Shown here: in pieces, positions 10,976-23,037 of the stretch
Layout: each line of letters starts with the position of its first letter
How positions within the stretch are numbered: position 1 is the stretch's first letter
NCBI GenBank assembly: GCA_023548195.1
Contig: JAJHZJ010000220.1
Coordinates: 2,852,370-2,916,369, forward strand
Direction: 5' to 3'
Length of the DNA: 64,000 nucleotides
Origin: Bettongia penicillata ogilbyi
Lineage: Eukaryota > Chordata > Mammalia > Diprotodontia > Potoroidae
Translations under genes and position numbers: made by a program
The notes under the pieces: generated by a model
Databases searched by the model: none
What the model was told of the DNA's origin: nothing
What the model saw: the letters and a program-made list of their open reading frames with translations, nothing else

Positions 10976-11239
10976 TTTTTTAATATAAATTTATTGATTT
11001 AACTTTTTACATTCATTTTCACAAAATTTTAGGTTCCAAATTTTCTCCCCATTTATCCCCTCCCCCCAATACAATGAGTGTTCTAATTTCCCCTATCACC
11101 AATCTGCCCTCTCTTCTATCATCCCTCCTTTCTCTTGTCCCCATCTTCTCTTTTGTCCTGTGGTGCCAGATGACTTTCTATTCTTCATTAACTGTGTTTC
11201 TTATTTGCTAGTAGCAACAACAATACTAAACAGGTGTTC

Positions 11240-12002
11240 CTAAAACTTTGAGTTCCAAATTCTCCCCATCCTTCCCTCCCCACCCATTCCCTTTGGGAAG
11301 GCAGGCAATTCAATGTAGGCCATATCTGTGTAGTTTTGCAAATGACTTCCATAATAGTCATGTTGTGTGAGACTAACTATATTTCCCTCCACCATATCCT
11401 GCCCCCCATTGTTTCTATTCTCTCTTTTGATCCTGTCCCTCCCCAAGAGTGTTGACTTCAAATTGCTCCCTCCTCCCATTGCCCTCCCTTCCATCATCCC
11501 CCCACACTGCTTATCCCCTTCTCCCACACTTTCCTGTGTTGTAAGATAGGTTTTCATACCAAAATGAATGTGCATTTTATTCCTTCCTTTACTCGAATGT
11601 GATGAGGGTAAACTTCATGTTTTTGTCTCAGCTCTCCTCTTTTCCCCTCCACTAAAAATTCTCCTTCTTGTCTCTTGAATGAGAGATAATTTACCCAATT
11701 CCATTTCACCCTCTCTCCTCCCACTACATTTCTCTCTCACCATTTACCTTAATTTGTTTTAAGATATGGTCCCATCCTATTCAATTCACTCTGTGCTCTC
11801 TGTCTCTGTATGTGTGTGCACGCACACATGTAAATGTCTGTGTGTGCATGTGTGCGTGTATGTATGTATGCATGTGTGTGCTCCCACCTACTACCCAGAT
11901 ACTGAAAAGTTTTAAGAGTCACAAATATTGCCTTTCCATGTAGGAATGTAAACAGTTAAACTTTGATATGTCCCTTATGACTTCTCTTTGCTGTTTACTT
12001 TT
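11240..12002 (-). other. HAL1-A 3'UTR
   Basis: Non-coding 3' region that recurs in every HAL1 copy here. On the element's strand it is purine-rich with G-runs (plus-strand C-runs at 11470-11520). The 111-codon frame at 11240-11575 is a chance frame; its counterpart at 61297-61554 only reflects the shared repeat. Confidence 0.75.
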
Positions 12003-13055
12003 TCATGCTTCTTGTGATTCTTGTGTTTGAAAGTCAAATTTTCTTTTCAGCTCTGGTCTTTTCATCAAGAATCCTTGAAAGTCCTCTATTTCATTGAAAG
12101 ACCATATTTTCCCCTGAAGTATTATACTCAGTTTTTGGGGGTAGGTGATTCTTGATTTTAGTCCCAGTTCCTTTGACTTCTGGAATATCCTATTCCACAC
12201 CCTTCAATCCCTTAATGTAGAAGCTGTTAGATCTTGTATTATCCTGATTGTATTTCCACAATACTGGAATTGTTTCTTTCTAGCTGCTTGCAATATTTTC
12301 TCCTTCACCTGGGAATTCTGGAATTTGGCCACAATGTCCCTAGGAGTTTCTCTTTTTGGATCTCTTTCAGGCATTGATTGATGGATTCCTTCAATACTTA
12401 TTTTGCCCTCTGGTTCTAGAATATCAGGGCAGTTTTCCTCGATAATTTCATGGAAGATGATGTCTAGGCTCTTTTTTTGATCATGGCTTTCAGGTAGTCC
12501 CATAATTTTTAAATTGTCCCTCCTGGATCTATTTTCCAGGTCAGTTGTTTTTCCAATGAGATATTTCACATTCTCTTCCATTTTTTCATTCTTTTGGTTT
12601 TGTTTTGTGCTTTCTTGGTTTCTCAGAAAGTCATTAGACTCCATCTGTTCCATTCTAATTTTGAGAGAACTATTTCCTTCAGTGAGCTTTTGAACCTCTT
12701 TTGCCAATTGAGTTAGCCTATTTTTCAAGGTGTTATTTTCTCCAGCATTTTTTTTTTGTGTCTCCTTTAGGATGGTATTGACCCGTTTTTCATGCTTTTC
12801 TTGTATCTCTCTCATTTCACTTCCCAGTTTTTCCTCCACCTGTATGACTTGATTTTCAAAATTCTTTCTGAGCTCTTCCATGGCCTGAGCCCACTGGATG
12901 TCTATTTCTGGTATTTGGGGTAGAGAGGCCTTGACTTCTCTTTCTTTCCCTGATGGTAAGCATTCTTCTTCCTCATCAGAAAGGATGTGAGGAGATATCT
13001 GTTCACCAAGAAAGTAACCTTCTATGGTCTTATATTTCTTCCCTTTTCTGGGCAT
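12003..13055 (-). pseudogene. HAL1-A ORF1, open except for one in-frame stop
   Basis: ORF1p binds element RNA as a coiled-coil trimer. The frame starts MPRKGKKYKT and stays open for 283 codons. It shows an acidic N-terminal part (LSDEEEE, residues 26-31), a long coiled coil (about 55-172), an RRM start (NRSRRDNLKIMGLPE, 175-189) and the C-terminal domain (from about 235). Codon 284 is TGA (12206-12204). The same frame then continues to 12003, giving ITYPQKLS where the L1 family has YPAKLS. The full frame is 349 codons with the stop as one of them. Copy G has a sense codon at that place, so the stop is a copy-specific mutation. Probably dead, but recently so. Confidence 0.85.
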
Positions 13056-13692
13056 TTTCCCAGCCAGTTGCTTGACTTCAGAGATTCCTCTCTACCCCTG
13101 CCTAGATCTTCCCAGCTAGAGCTTGGGGTCTGAGATTCAAATGCTGCTCCCCAGCTTCAGGGCTTTCAGTGGTGGGCATGGCTGCTATTCAATGTGAGCT
13201 TAAGCTCTGGTGCTCAGGTGGGGGCAGGGCCACGTCCCAGGCTCAGTTCCCTCAGGGGGTTTATGCAGAGACTTTCAGTAATGTAGCGGAGCTCCTCCCT
13301 GCTTTGGGAGTCCTGGGCTGCTTTGCCTCTGCCGCTGCCTCCTGAGGGGGCCTGAGTTATGGAGACACCACGCTTCCCTCTCAGCCAGCTCAGAGGTCTC
13401 TCTCACTGAGCTGTAGTGCCTGTGGGTGGAGGGACCTTCGTGGCTGCCAGAGGTTCTGTCCCTGAAGCCTGCTCGGATCTGCTCCTCTCAGGGCCATGCA
13501 GCCAGGGCTGGACTCCACTGTCTGGTGTGAGATGGACCTTTGGTGGTGGTTTTTCAGGGCTCTCTGGGACGGAAATCTCCTCCACTGCATTGCTGTGTGG
13601 CTTTCTCTGCTCCAGAATTTGTTGGGAGTTCTTTTTACAGGAAATTTATGGGCTGTGGATTCAGAGGTAGCATATGTGAGTCTTTCTACTTT

Positions 13693-13702
13693 GCCATCTT
13701 GG
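13693..13702 (-). promoter_or_regulatory. YY1-like motif at HAL1-A 5' end
   Basis: CCAAGATGGC lies within the first 20 bases of the element. YY1 is known to bind CAAGATGGC at the start of human L1 and to set the transcription start. The same word recurs at the 5' ends of most HAL1/L1 copies in this window. Confidence 0.55.
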
Positions 13703-13709
13703 CTCCTCC

Positions 13710-15437
13710 CCAATTTCTTTTTCTGAGATGAAGTTATATATATATATATATGTCATTTCCTTTTCTATTCTTATGGGAAAGTTATATATTTTAAACATAT
13801 TCATCTACTGCAATTACATTGTTATATTTATTTGCATACAGCTGTGCAAAATAATTTCTAATTATTGTTTTATTGTCTTCCCCATTGGAGGTGAATTCAC
13901 CCTTTTCATTAGGATGTTCATAATTTGGTATTTTTACTTTTTTTTTTTTTTAAATCAAATTGACCAAAGGTTTATCATTTTTTTTTTCATAAAACCAAAC
14001 TTCAGGGTTTTTTTTTAAATTACTTCAATGGTTTTCTCAATTTTAGTTTTTTTAATCTCTCCTTTGGTATTTGGTATTTCTCCTTCTAATTTGGTATTTA
14101 ATTGGGGATTTTCAATGTGTCCTTTTTCTAATTTATTCAATTGATGTCTTCTTTCTTTATTTTATCCATTAGCCATTCAATGATATAAAATGTCCTCTAC
14201 GAACTGTTTTTGTATAATCCCATAAGTTTAGGAGATTGTCTCATTGTTGTCATTTTCTTGAATGAATTTATTTATTGTTTCTTTGATTTGTTGTTTAACC
14301 CCCTCAGTCTTTAGGATTGTATTACTTAGTTTCCAGATAATATTTGGTCTCTCTTTCCATGGCCATTCATTTGTTGTATTGTGATCTGAAAAGGACACTT
14401 TGACTATATATGTCTTTCTCCACTGGATAGTGATGGTTTTAAACCTTAGCATATGGTCAATTTTTGCATAGATGCCATGTACTGCTGAGAAACATTTGTA
14501 TTCCTTTTTGTTTCCATTCAGTTTTCTCCAGAGGTCTGTCATGTGTACCTTGTCAAGAATTCTATTCACCTACTTAATTTCTTTTTCTTTATTTTGTGGT
14601 TAGATTTATTAAGTTTAGGGAAGGGTAGATTGAGGTCTCCCACTAGTATTCTTTTGCTGTCTGTTTCGTCTTATAATTCCCTTAACTTCTCTAAGAACTT
14701 AGATGCTATACCACTTGGTGCTTATGTATATTTAGTAATGATATTTCTTCATTTTCTGTGGTGCCTGTTAGCAGGATATGGTCTCCTTCCTTATCTCTTT
14801 TGATTCAATCTATTTCTATTTTCTATTCATCTGAGAATCAAAATTGCTAACCCTGCTTTTCATTTACATCAGCAGAGGTATAATATATTCTGCTCCAACT
14901 TTTTACGTTATGCTGTGTTCATCCCCATTTCAAATTTGTTTCTTGTAAACAGCATATTTTAGGATTGTGACTTTTAATCCATTCTGCTATCCACTTCTGT
15001 TTTATGGAAGAGTTCATCCGATTCATATTCACATTCATTTGTACTTTTATTTATCCTTTCTCCATTTCCCTCCTCATTAGCGTTTTATTTTTGACCACCA
15101 CATCCCCCCAATCTTCCCTCTTTTCTATCAGACTGTCCTTTTCTTCCCCCTTCCCTTAATACTTTTTCCTTCCCTTTTAATTCCCCTCCATTTTCTTTCC
15201 CCTTTCCCCTCCTATTTCTTTTATTGTATTAGATTTCTATCCTTGTCTCATTATGTTGTTCCCTCCTTGAACAAATCACATGACAGTAAATCTTAAACAA
15301 TGCTCATAATCCTGCCTTCTTTCCCTCTATTATGATATGTTTTTTGTTCCTCTTCTTGTGATGTAATTTACCTCTTTCTGCCTCCTCCATTTCTCTTCTC
15401 CTATCACAATCCCTTTGAACCCTTCTATTTGCCTAAA
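13710..15437 (-). mobile_element. second L1, 5' portion (ORF2 middle and endonuclease), right of HAL1-A
   Basis: It continues the ORF2 interrupted at 10975. The endonuclease remnant lies at 14228-14900 ('RILDKVHMTDLWRKL', then 'KIDHMLRFK' and 'SFSDHNTTNEW', keeping SDH). A pyrimidine-rich stretch follows to about 15430, where an LTR begins. ORF1 and the 5'UTR of this element are missing. Many stops. Confidence 0.82.
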
Positions 15438-16213
15438 AATGAGGGAGGGATTAGGCTGGGAAAATACAGAGGGAAGTCTGGGAAAATAAAGGGGGCAGTC
15501 TTGGGACGATAGAGGGAGTAGTCTGGGACAGTACAGAATATGTTGAAACATTTATTCTGCAAGATCAACTTGCTGCAAATGTTTCAACAAGACAAGAAAC
15601 AATTAACCCCTTGAAGAGGCTTCACTCCTGGTAGAGATCCTCAGAGATCATCTCTCACAGGGATAACAGAAAATAAGGATATAAAACAATATCTTACACA
15701 AATGGTGTCAATAGAATTTTGCCATATAACAGGGATCACACAAAATCAGCACATAAAACAATAACTTATGTTGGGACTTGAGTACAAGCACCCATTCACT
15801 CCTCCCTTGAATGAATGGGGCCCAAAATCTTGGGATAAGGAGTGAGAGTCTCTGCTTCCATATCTGCTTCCTACTGAGATTGGACATAGAGCTGTTCCTT
15901 CCCCAAGAGGCCCCATTAAGGGTTCAGTTCTTTAACTGGCATTCAAAACTTCATCAATGACAGGTCCAGGGGTGATAATATACATCCAACAGGGGTGACA
16001 ACCTACTTAAACAATCAGACATCTGCAGATGCAAGGTATTCAGCTTGCAGAAAACAAATCTGACAAATAAGGTGAACAGAGAAAAAGTCAAAAAGAAACA
16101 AGAAGACAATATTGAGAAATGTGCAGATATAGGATCAGCCCAGCTTCTGAAAGGCATGAACTAAATCTTATAGAATTGTTTCCTGCTTTCTAATTTGAAC
16201 TTTAGGGTCATCA
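15438..16213 (-). mobile_element. endogenous retrovirus LTR (3' LTR or nearly so)
   Basis: On the minus strand the segment begins TGATGACCC and ends CCCTCCCTCA, fitting TG...CA LTR ends. An AATAAA signal (plus 'tttatt' at 15551-15556) lies about 115 bp from the end. Immediately upstream on that strand (16214-16236) is a purine tract 'aaagaaattaaagaaa', as expected of the polypurine primer next to a 3' LTR. Boundaries are by eye. Family not identified. Confidence 0.6.
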
Positions 16214-16482
16214 TTTCTTTAATTTCTTTAATCTTTAATCTGAGCTGAGGCCTGGATAACCCTCGCCATTCTCTTTGCAGGTGTGTCCACGAAATTTAGA
16301 CTTGGTTCCAAGTCTTGACACAGCCACGTGCCTCTAGTCAACTCTCCTTCTAGGAAGGAATAATCAAATCTTCCCATCCTGTTACATGCATTTCTTCCAC
16401 CAAAGTCTTCCTGCCACCAAATAGAGGTCTGATATTTTGTGATCTCATCTGTGTCACCATTTGTAGCACTAATGTTATATTC
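16214..16482 (-). pseudogene. endogenous retrovirus internal remnant, end of last ORF
   Basis: About 80 codons are open on the minus strand and stop just before the polypurine tract, where the last gene of a provirus would end. I do not recognise the protein and do not claim env or pol. The open frame continues by chance into the next repeat at 16483. The element is cut off here, so gag, pol and the 5' LTR are absent. Confidence 0.45.
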
Positions 16483-16890
16483 ATAAGCCATGAATATCCC
16501 AGTAAAACACAACAGACTCTCCATATGGAAGACAGAATCAAAACATTTATTCATACACCAGAAAGCCAAAGACATCATAGTTGAACAAATCTTTGTGCAA
16601 TAACAATGAAGAGAACAACACGATCTCTGCACCTTTCCCTGCCAGCCTTCTCATCAACAAACTCCCCAACAACAAAATCACAAGCAAGTTCCCTTAAGCA
16701 AAATCACAAACAAGCTCTTTCACTAATGCTAGGCAGCTGCCTGGTCATCTGCATCCTTCCTAGCTCTGAGTGCTCTCATAAGTAACTCCCTCTCATCTCT
16801 GCTCTAGCACCTTCTCTTCCTGTTCAACATTCCTGTTCCACCAGTTCAGCAAACTACTCCCATCACAGGCTCCATGTAACTCAGGCAGGT
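16483..16890 (-). mobile_element. second LTR-like fragment
   Basis: On the minus strand this differs from the neighbouring LTR but carries its own AATAAA (plus 'tttatt' near 16546) followed by a T/G-rich stretch, the look of an R-U5 region. A sharp change of sequence at about 16483 marks the join. It could also be another repeat class. Confidence 0.4.
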
Positions 16891-17558
16891 CATATGGGCC
16901 TACTGATGAATGGAAACATCTTCCCATTTAAACTACCATTACATTGAATGGTATTAATGGAATCTTATTAATGAAGTTATTAATGAATTTTAATTAATGA
17001 AATCAAATAACTAAATTCCCTCAAAATACACAAATAAACAAACAATGATCATTATAAACAGTAGTTTGCTATAATGGATAGTGAACTGATCAGAGAATTA
17101 GGAAGATGTTTTTAGGTCTTGCTTCAGGCACATATGCTATGCATCACTATGGGAAAATCCTTTAACTTTTAGGTATTCCTGGAAACTCTCTAACACTCAG
17201 TATATGTAATACAATTACAATGAATTATATTAAACTGCATCAATGGAGATGAAGTCACAAATCTGGAACTAAAACAAAAGTTTATTATAAAAATGTCATA
17301 TGATAATTCTATCAAAAATAACTACAAAATACAATGTAATTGAAAGATGTGATCTAAGTATCTCTGTTCCCTAACCAAAGAAGAGTTCATTATATATCTT
17401 CGTGATTTTTCCTGTGCTTCTATAGCATTTCCTGAACTTAATGACATACTACTAGCTGTTATTTTAAAATTTCCTTCACACTAAAGGGAAGACAAATCAA
17501 ACCTAATCAAATCAAATAATGTAACAAATATGCTTATGAATGTGGCAATCAAGACTTT
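16891..17558. other. intergenic, no gene seen
   Basis: AT-rich sequence. 17060-17180 weakly resembles a diverged tRNA-type SINE ('gtgaactgatcagagaattaggaag' region), not strong enough to call. Confidence 0.5.
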
Positions 17559-18394
17559 TAAATTTTTTTGTTTATTTACTTAATTTTAGTTTTCAACATG
17601 TATTTCCACAAATTTTTGAATTTCAAATTTTCTGCCCATCTCTCCCCTCCCCCACTCCATAGCCCCTTGCATTCTGATTACCCCTTCCTTCAATATTCCC
17701 TCCTTTCTATCATATCATTCCCATCCCTTATCCCTATCTTCTCTCTTTTCTTGTAGGGCAAGATAGATTCCTATATTCCATTACTTGTATTTCTTATTTT
17801 CCAGTTGTATTCAAAATCAATTCTCAATATTCTTTCCTAATACTATGAATTCCAACTTCTGCCCCTTCCTCCCTCCCCACCCATCCCCACTGAGAAGGCA
17901 AGCAATTCAATATAGGCTATAAATGTGTAGTTTTACAAAAGACTTCAATAATAGTCATGATGTGTAAGATTAAGTATATTTCCCTCCATCCTCTCCTGCC
18001 TCCCACTTATTCTATTCTCTCTTTGTACCTTGTCCCTCCCCAAAAGTGTTCACTTCTAATTATTTTCCTCTCCCATTTGTCCTCCCTTCTATCATCCCCC
18101 TTACCCCGCTTGACCTCTTCTACCTTACTTTCCTGTAGTGTAAGATGAATTTTCATGCCAAATTGAGTGAGCATGTTATTCCCTCTTTAAGCCAAATGTG
18201 AAGACAATAACTTTTACTTTTCCCTCTCTCCTGCTCCTTTTCTCCTCCATTGAAAAAAGCTTTCCTTGCCTCTTTTATGAGTGATAATTTGCCCCATTCT
18301 CTCTTTCTTCTCCCAATATATTCTTCTCTCACTCCATAATTTTATTTTCTTAAATATCATCCCTTCCTATTCAACTCACCCTGTGCTCTCTGTC

Positions 18395-18520
18395 TACATC
18401 TATATATGTGTATATGTATGAATATTCACATATTTATATGCACATATATGGATATATATATATGCACATATATGGATATATATATATGCATATATGCAGA
18501 TATGTGTGTGTGTGTATTTC
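18395..18520. repeat. TATATG/TG-rich microsatellite in HAL1-B 3'UTR
   Basis: Repeated 'atatgcacatatatgg' units and a TG run lie at the same place in the 3'UTR where the other HAL1 copies carry TG repeats. The frame at 18408-18683 is only its translation. Confidence 0.85.
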
Positions 18521-18616
18521 TTCCACCTACCCCAATACTGAGAATTATCAAAACTTAAAAATATTATCTTTCCACGTAGGAAAGTCCCATATGACTGTCT
18601 TTCCTATTTATCTTTT

Positions 18617-19709
18617 CATGCTTCTCTTGGTTCTTGGGTTTGAAAGTCAAATTTTCCATTCAGTTCTGGTCAAGAATGCTTGAAAGTCCTCTATATCATT
18701 GAATGATCATTTTTTCCTCTCAAGTATTATACTCAGTCCTCCTGGGTAAATGATCTATGCTTTTAATTCTTGTTCCTTTGACTTCTAGAATATCTTATTC
18801 CAAACTCTTCAAACCATTAATGTAGGAGCTGCCAGATCCTATGTTATCCTGATTTAATTTCCACAATACTCAAATTGTTTCTTTCTAGCTGCTTTCAGTA
18901 TTTTCTCCATGACCTAAGAACTCTGGAATATGGATACAATATTCTCAGGATTTTCTTCTTTTGGATCTCTTTCAGGAGGTGATTGGTGGATTCTTTCAAT
19001 GTTTATTTTACTCTCTGGTTGTAGAACATCAGGGCAGTTTGCCTTGATAATTTCATAAAACATGTTATCTAGGCTCTTTTTTTTTAATCATGGCTTTCAG
19101 ATAGTCCCATAATTTTTAAGCTTTCTCTCCTGGATCTATTTTCCAGGTCACTTGTTTTTCCAATGAGATATTTTACATGATCTTTTTTTTCATTCTTTTG
19201 ATTTTGTTTTGCAATTTCCTGTTTGCTCATAAAGTCATTAGCTTCCATCTACTGCATTCTAATTTTTCAAGGACCATTTTCTTCAGTGAGCTTTTGAACA
19301 TCCTTTTCCATTTGGCTAATTATGCTTTTTAAAGCATTCTTCCCCTCATTTGCTTTATGAACCATTTTTGCCAATTGAGTTAGCCTATTTTTAAAGGTGT
19401 TATTTTCTTCAGCATTTTTGGGGTCTCCTTTAGCAAACTGTTGACTTTCTTTTCATGATTTTCTTGCATTGCTCTCATTTCTCTTCCCAATTTTTCCTCC
19501 ATCTTCCTTAGTTGATTTTCAAAATCCTTTTTGAGCTTTTCCATGGCCTGAGGTCATTGCATATTTATTTTGGATATTTTAGATGCAGAAGCCTTGACTT
19601 TCTCTGATGAAATGTATTGTTGTTAATCATCTGAAAAGGTGGAAGAAAATACCTGTTCCCCATGAAAGTAACCTTCTGTCATCTTATTTTTTCTCCCTCT
19701 TTTAGGCAT
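18617..19709 (-). pseudogene. HAL1-B ORF1 remnant
   Basis: It starts at the family's MPKRG position (19709). The N-terminal block to about 19623 is open ('MPKRGRKNKMTEGYFHGEQVFSSTFSDD'-type sequence, GYFxGEQ being the family landmark). The coiled coil, RRM and CTD follow with many stops and small indels. Non-functional. Confidence 0.75.
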
Positions 19710-21249
19710 TTTGCCAGCCAGTTGCTTGGCTTTTGAATCCTCTGTCAAGAGGAGAGTATACTTTGGGGTCCTGTAAGTTTTCAGTTCTTCCAGGGTGGCA
19801 CAATCAAGGGAGAGGAGTTTACTCCTCTCCTGGTCTGGTCTGAATACTGATCTGGGAGCAACCAAAAACTTTTCTGCCCAGAATTAGAATTACCTCACCA
19901 CAACTCCCTCCATCTCAATCCCACCAGTACTCCTCCTCACCTCAGGGCTGAGATTCATATTAGTATTTCATTTTCCCCAGGTGCTCTTGGCTGATGGTTC
20001 CAAAAATCTAACCTGTCACTGCAGTGGCTGCTGCTGGTGGTCTAAACCAGGCTCCCTTCTCGTGGGTGAAGGAGCCCTCCCACTCATCTTTAAAGCTGTC
20101 TGTGGTCTTTCTGGGTTGAGCACTCTGGGAACTGCTGCTGCAGGTGGCTCCCTGAAGCCTGTTCTGTGTCATGTACCTGCACCTCCACAGGCTGGACTGC
20201 ACTCTGCCAAGACTTCCTTTAAATGCCTGCTAACCATTTGCAGCACAAAGAACCACATTACATACAACTAACACATATTTATGTAGATATGAGCAGGTGA
20301 CATATCATGATGCCAACAAGTCAATACATTAAAACAGTGTTAAACTAGCAAAATATTTTTTAAGGAATAATTTTTTTGCCATCTTGCCTGTTACAAATGA
20401 AATGTGTTTTCCCTATCACAAAATTGAGAATGATGCTTTCCAAAACAATAAATTATGCTACTTTTTGGAATATTAAAGATTTTTATCATTAAGGACTTTT
20501 ACATAGATAAATCCATTGCCTAGCAAAATCTTTTTGATCTTTTTAGTAACACATTTTTCTTGCAGACTGATATATGTAATAATTTAACAGAAATAGTTTC
20601 CTTTCTCTATTTCTTCAAACTCTAAAGACAGGGTAAATAATAAAACGATGAAAACGTTGATTTTTTTTTAGTAGCATGAAGAGTTGGAAAAAAGTGTAAA
20701 TGATGGGATTGTTAGAAATTGTTTTGATAAATGTTAGACTAAAACTCACTGGTTGTTATAATGGCATCATGCAGCTTGGGGAAATAAACAAACATATGAA
20801 AAAGTACAGGATTCCTTAAAAAGAAGCTAGCAATGGTGAAGTGTTTTTGTTTTTTTTGTTTTTTAACCCAGGATGCAAGGTTTCTTCATTTCTACATTTA
20901 GCCCTCCTATTAGATTAGGTCAGACAAATCACTTGACAACTTGATCTTCGATAAACTAAGGTTAGACTGCATTATCTCTAAAATCTCTTCCACCATAAGT
21001 AAGCAGTCAGTTCATGAAATCATGGAAAATAAAGAAATAATGAATGACTTAAGGTTAACATACACACTTTTCCTTAAATGCACATACAAATAATGAAATT
21101 TCTTTTTGTATGCGTCAATCATGACTGAAGTGTACAACAGTTGGATCTTCTAATTTTATGTTTTTTTGGCTGAACAAAATTTTAGAATATATTGAAAAAT
21201 AATAGAATCTAATTAATGGTTTAAACAGGAACCATTTCCAAGATTATTG

Positions 21250-21440
21250 GTATTAACTAGATAACAATGATATGTGCAAGGTTCTGTGGACAAGAATGCA
21301 TTGCCTAAAGCCATATACTCCAAACACTTCACTGTTCAGATGAAGAAAGGGAGACCCAGGGTTGTTAAGTGACTTACCTAAGGTCCAACAGGCAGTAATC
21401 AATGAAGGTAATATTTAAACCCAGTTCTCTGACTGGAGAG
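21250..21440 (+). mobile_element. MIR-like SINE
   Basis: Diagnostic strings include 'gaagaaagggagacccaggg' followed by 'ttaagtgacttacctaaggt'. These match the MIR core (gaggaaactgaggcccag, then aagtgacttgcccaaggt) with scattered changes. Confidence 0.75.
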
Positions 21441-21744
21441 ATGTTATTTTATTTGACATTTATTTTTGGTTTTTCCACTGGATCATGCCCCTCCCTACCC
21501 AATTTCTACTCTCACAGTGAACGGTATCTGATTTGCAGAATGACTTTTCTCCCTTATCCCTGCAGTCATCCTTTGTTACTTCAACATTCATATTGATATA
21601 GGAATCAAATTACACTTCAGTACTTACATCAATGTCCTGCACATAGTAGACAAAATAAAACTATATTAAATTAATTATATGACATCTTTCTCTGCTTTTC
21701 TGTGTCTCTATTTTAGAATACAAATAAATGTAAAGGCAATACAA

Positions 21745-21860
21745 TGAATGAAAAAAAAAACATTTATGGTCTTACTATGTGTTGGATATAGTTCTATGTG
21801 CTAGAGAAGGAAACAAAAGGAAAACAATTCCTGCCCACAAATAGCTTACATTATGGCATA
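21745..21860 (+). mobile_element. short fragment of RTE/L2-like repeat
   Basis: 'ttactatgtgttggatatag' and 'ctatgtgctagagaagg' followed by 'attcctgcccacaaatag' follow the head of the repeat seen in full at 58933. About 110 bp only. Confidence 0.5.
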
Positions 21861-22849
21861 TAGGCTAGGAATGGTCAGGGAAGTTTTGGTGTGAGGAATC
21901 ACATACTAGCCCACAGAGCAAATCTCGAGTCTCTGATGTGTTTTCATGAACTCATCATGCACTCATCACTACCAAACACCTCTAGTGTAGAAGTTCAAAA
22001 TAGAATGGTTTAATTTTCCTTGAGAAGGAATAATAAGTGTGGTATCTGGAAGCCAAGCCCTGTGGGTGCTAAGATCACTGGAGTTCTCTGACATAGGCGA
22101 CCATTCTAGTTGGAAAGACAGGAGCATGGTGGCCGGACAGTAGTAAATTATCTGGGGTGGATGGTTGGAATGCATTTACCAATTCTAACTTTATTAGTCA
22201 ATTTCAACTAGGTGTGACTGCATTGAAGAAATATTTTCCTGGTAGTACCCTCCATGGCTATGTTACTATTGATGTTCATTTTTGATTTAAAAAAATATAG
22301 ACACATGGAATATATGTAGAACTCTACAATATAGGACAAGACTTGTGATATTTTTGGTGTGTGGATTTCATGAAAAGGAAACTCCCTCTATCAATGAAGT
22401 TCTTCAAATTTAGTTTTAGATAAATATCCAATGCACTGATTGGTTCTGACTCACTTTAGGACATAAAACCAGTATATGTATGTGTGATAGGTTATACTTC
22501 AATCCAGGCTTTCCTGAATTTTTGACACAGCACTATGCCTCTTACTTTTCAACCCTCCCACTTCTCTCTTCCCACCACACAATTTGATATTGATCAAATA
22601 TAATCACATGCTATAGAACAAGAGATGGATTGTTCAAGTGGTTCATAAATATACATGAGGTAATAATGCTATATGGGAATGAATTCAGTTTATTAAATAC
22701 AAATAGGATATAGATGTAAGCATGGTATGGAGTAGCATCTCATTCTGTTGAGAGACAAAGAAGTTATGATCTTAATTGGTAGATATTCTACCCAAAAAGG
22801 AAAAAAATGAGTATTATTTCACAGAATTTAAGAATTAATTTATTTTTTT

Positions 22850-22978
22850 AATTGTGTATATTTTAAAAATCTTTTAAAATATTAAGTTCCAAATTCTTTC
22901 CCTCCCTCCTTCCTCTTACCTCTATTTGAGAAGGCAAGTTTGGTACATTTTGCTTTCAATGCTATTTGATATTTTCTC

Positions 22979-23037
<59 letters not shown>

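Larger units (their letters stand above)
10976..13709 (-). mobile_element. HAL1-A: ORF1-only half-L1, full length
   Basis: Right to left: 5' end 'CCAAGATGGC' (plus 13693-13702), a GC-rich 5'UTR to 13056, ORF1 (13055-12003), and a 3'UTR of about 1 kb, G-rich on its own strand, with a TG-rich microsatellite near 11805-11880, ending in an A-tail (plus T-run near 10973-10981). There is no ORF2. It sits inside the second L1; flanks 'aatttttcttttt' and 'aatttctttttct' look like a decayed target-site duplication. With copy G it is the best preserved copy here. Confidence 0.88.
17560..20205 (-). mobile_element. HAL1-B, slightly 5'-truncated
   Basis: Same order as HAL1-A: 3'UTR from a T-rich start near 17560, a TATATG-type microsatellite at 18395-18520, ORF1 remnant 18617-19709, 5'UTR to about 20205. 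The 5' end lacks the CAAGATGG start. Flanks 'caagacttttaaat' (17550) and 'caagacttcctttaaat' (20206) resemble a decayed target-site duplication. More diverged than copies A and G. Confidence 0.8.
20206..22849. other. intergenic, no gene seen
   Basis: Mostly unrecognised AT-rich DNA with a MIR-like piece (21250-21440) and a short RTE/L2-like piece (21745-21860), listed separately. 20870-21010 may be another MIR fossil. Short frames show no domain, no good codon bias and no matching splice sites. Confidence 0.5.

Noticed and set aside
11240..11575. 111-codon frame with a close match at 61297-61554, suggesting a conserved small protein
   Set aside because: Both lie in the HAL1 3'UTR of two similar copies. 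Other copies (B, C, D, F) have stops there, so similarity reflects the shared repeat, not selection on a protein.
16228..16632. 134-codon frame as one intact protein gene
   Set aside because: The frame crosses a sharp repeat junction at about 16483. Only the downstream part belongs to the retroviral remnant.
18408..18683. Tyrosine/methionine-rich frame
   Set aside because: Translation of a TATATG microsatellite. The same holds for frames at 22966, 32707, 36822, 39912-40253, 48184-48445 and 56772-57245.
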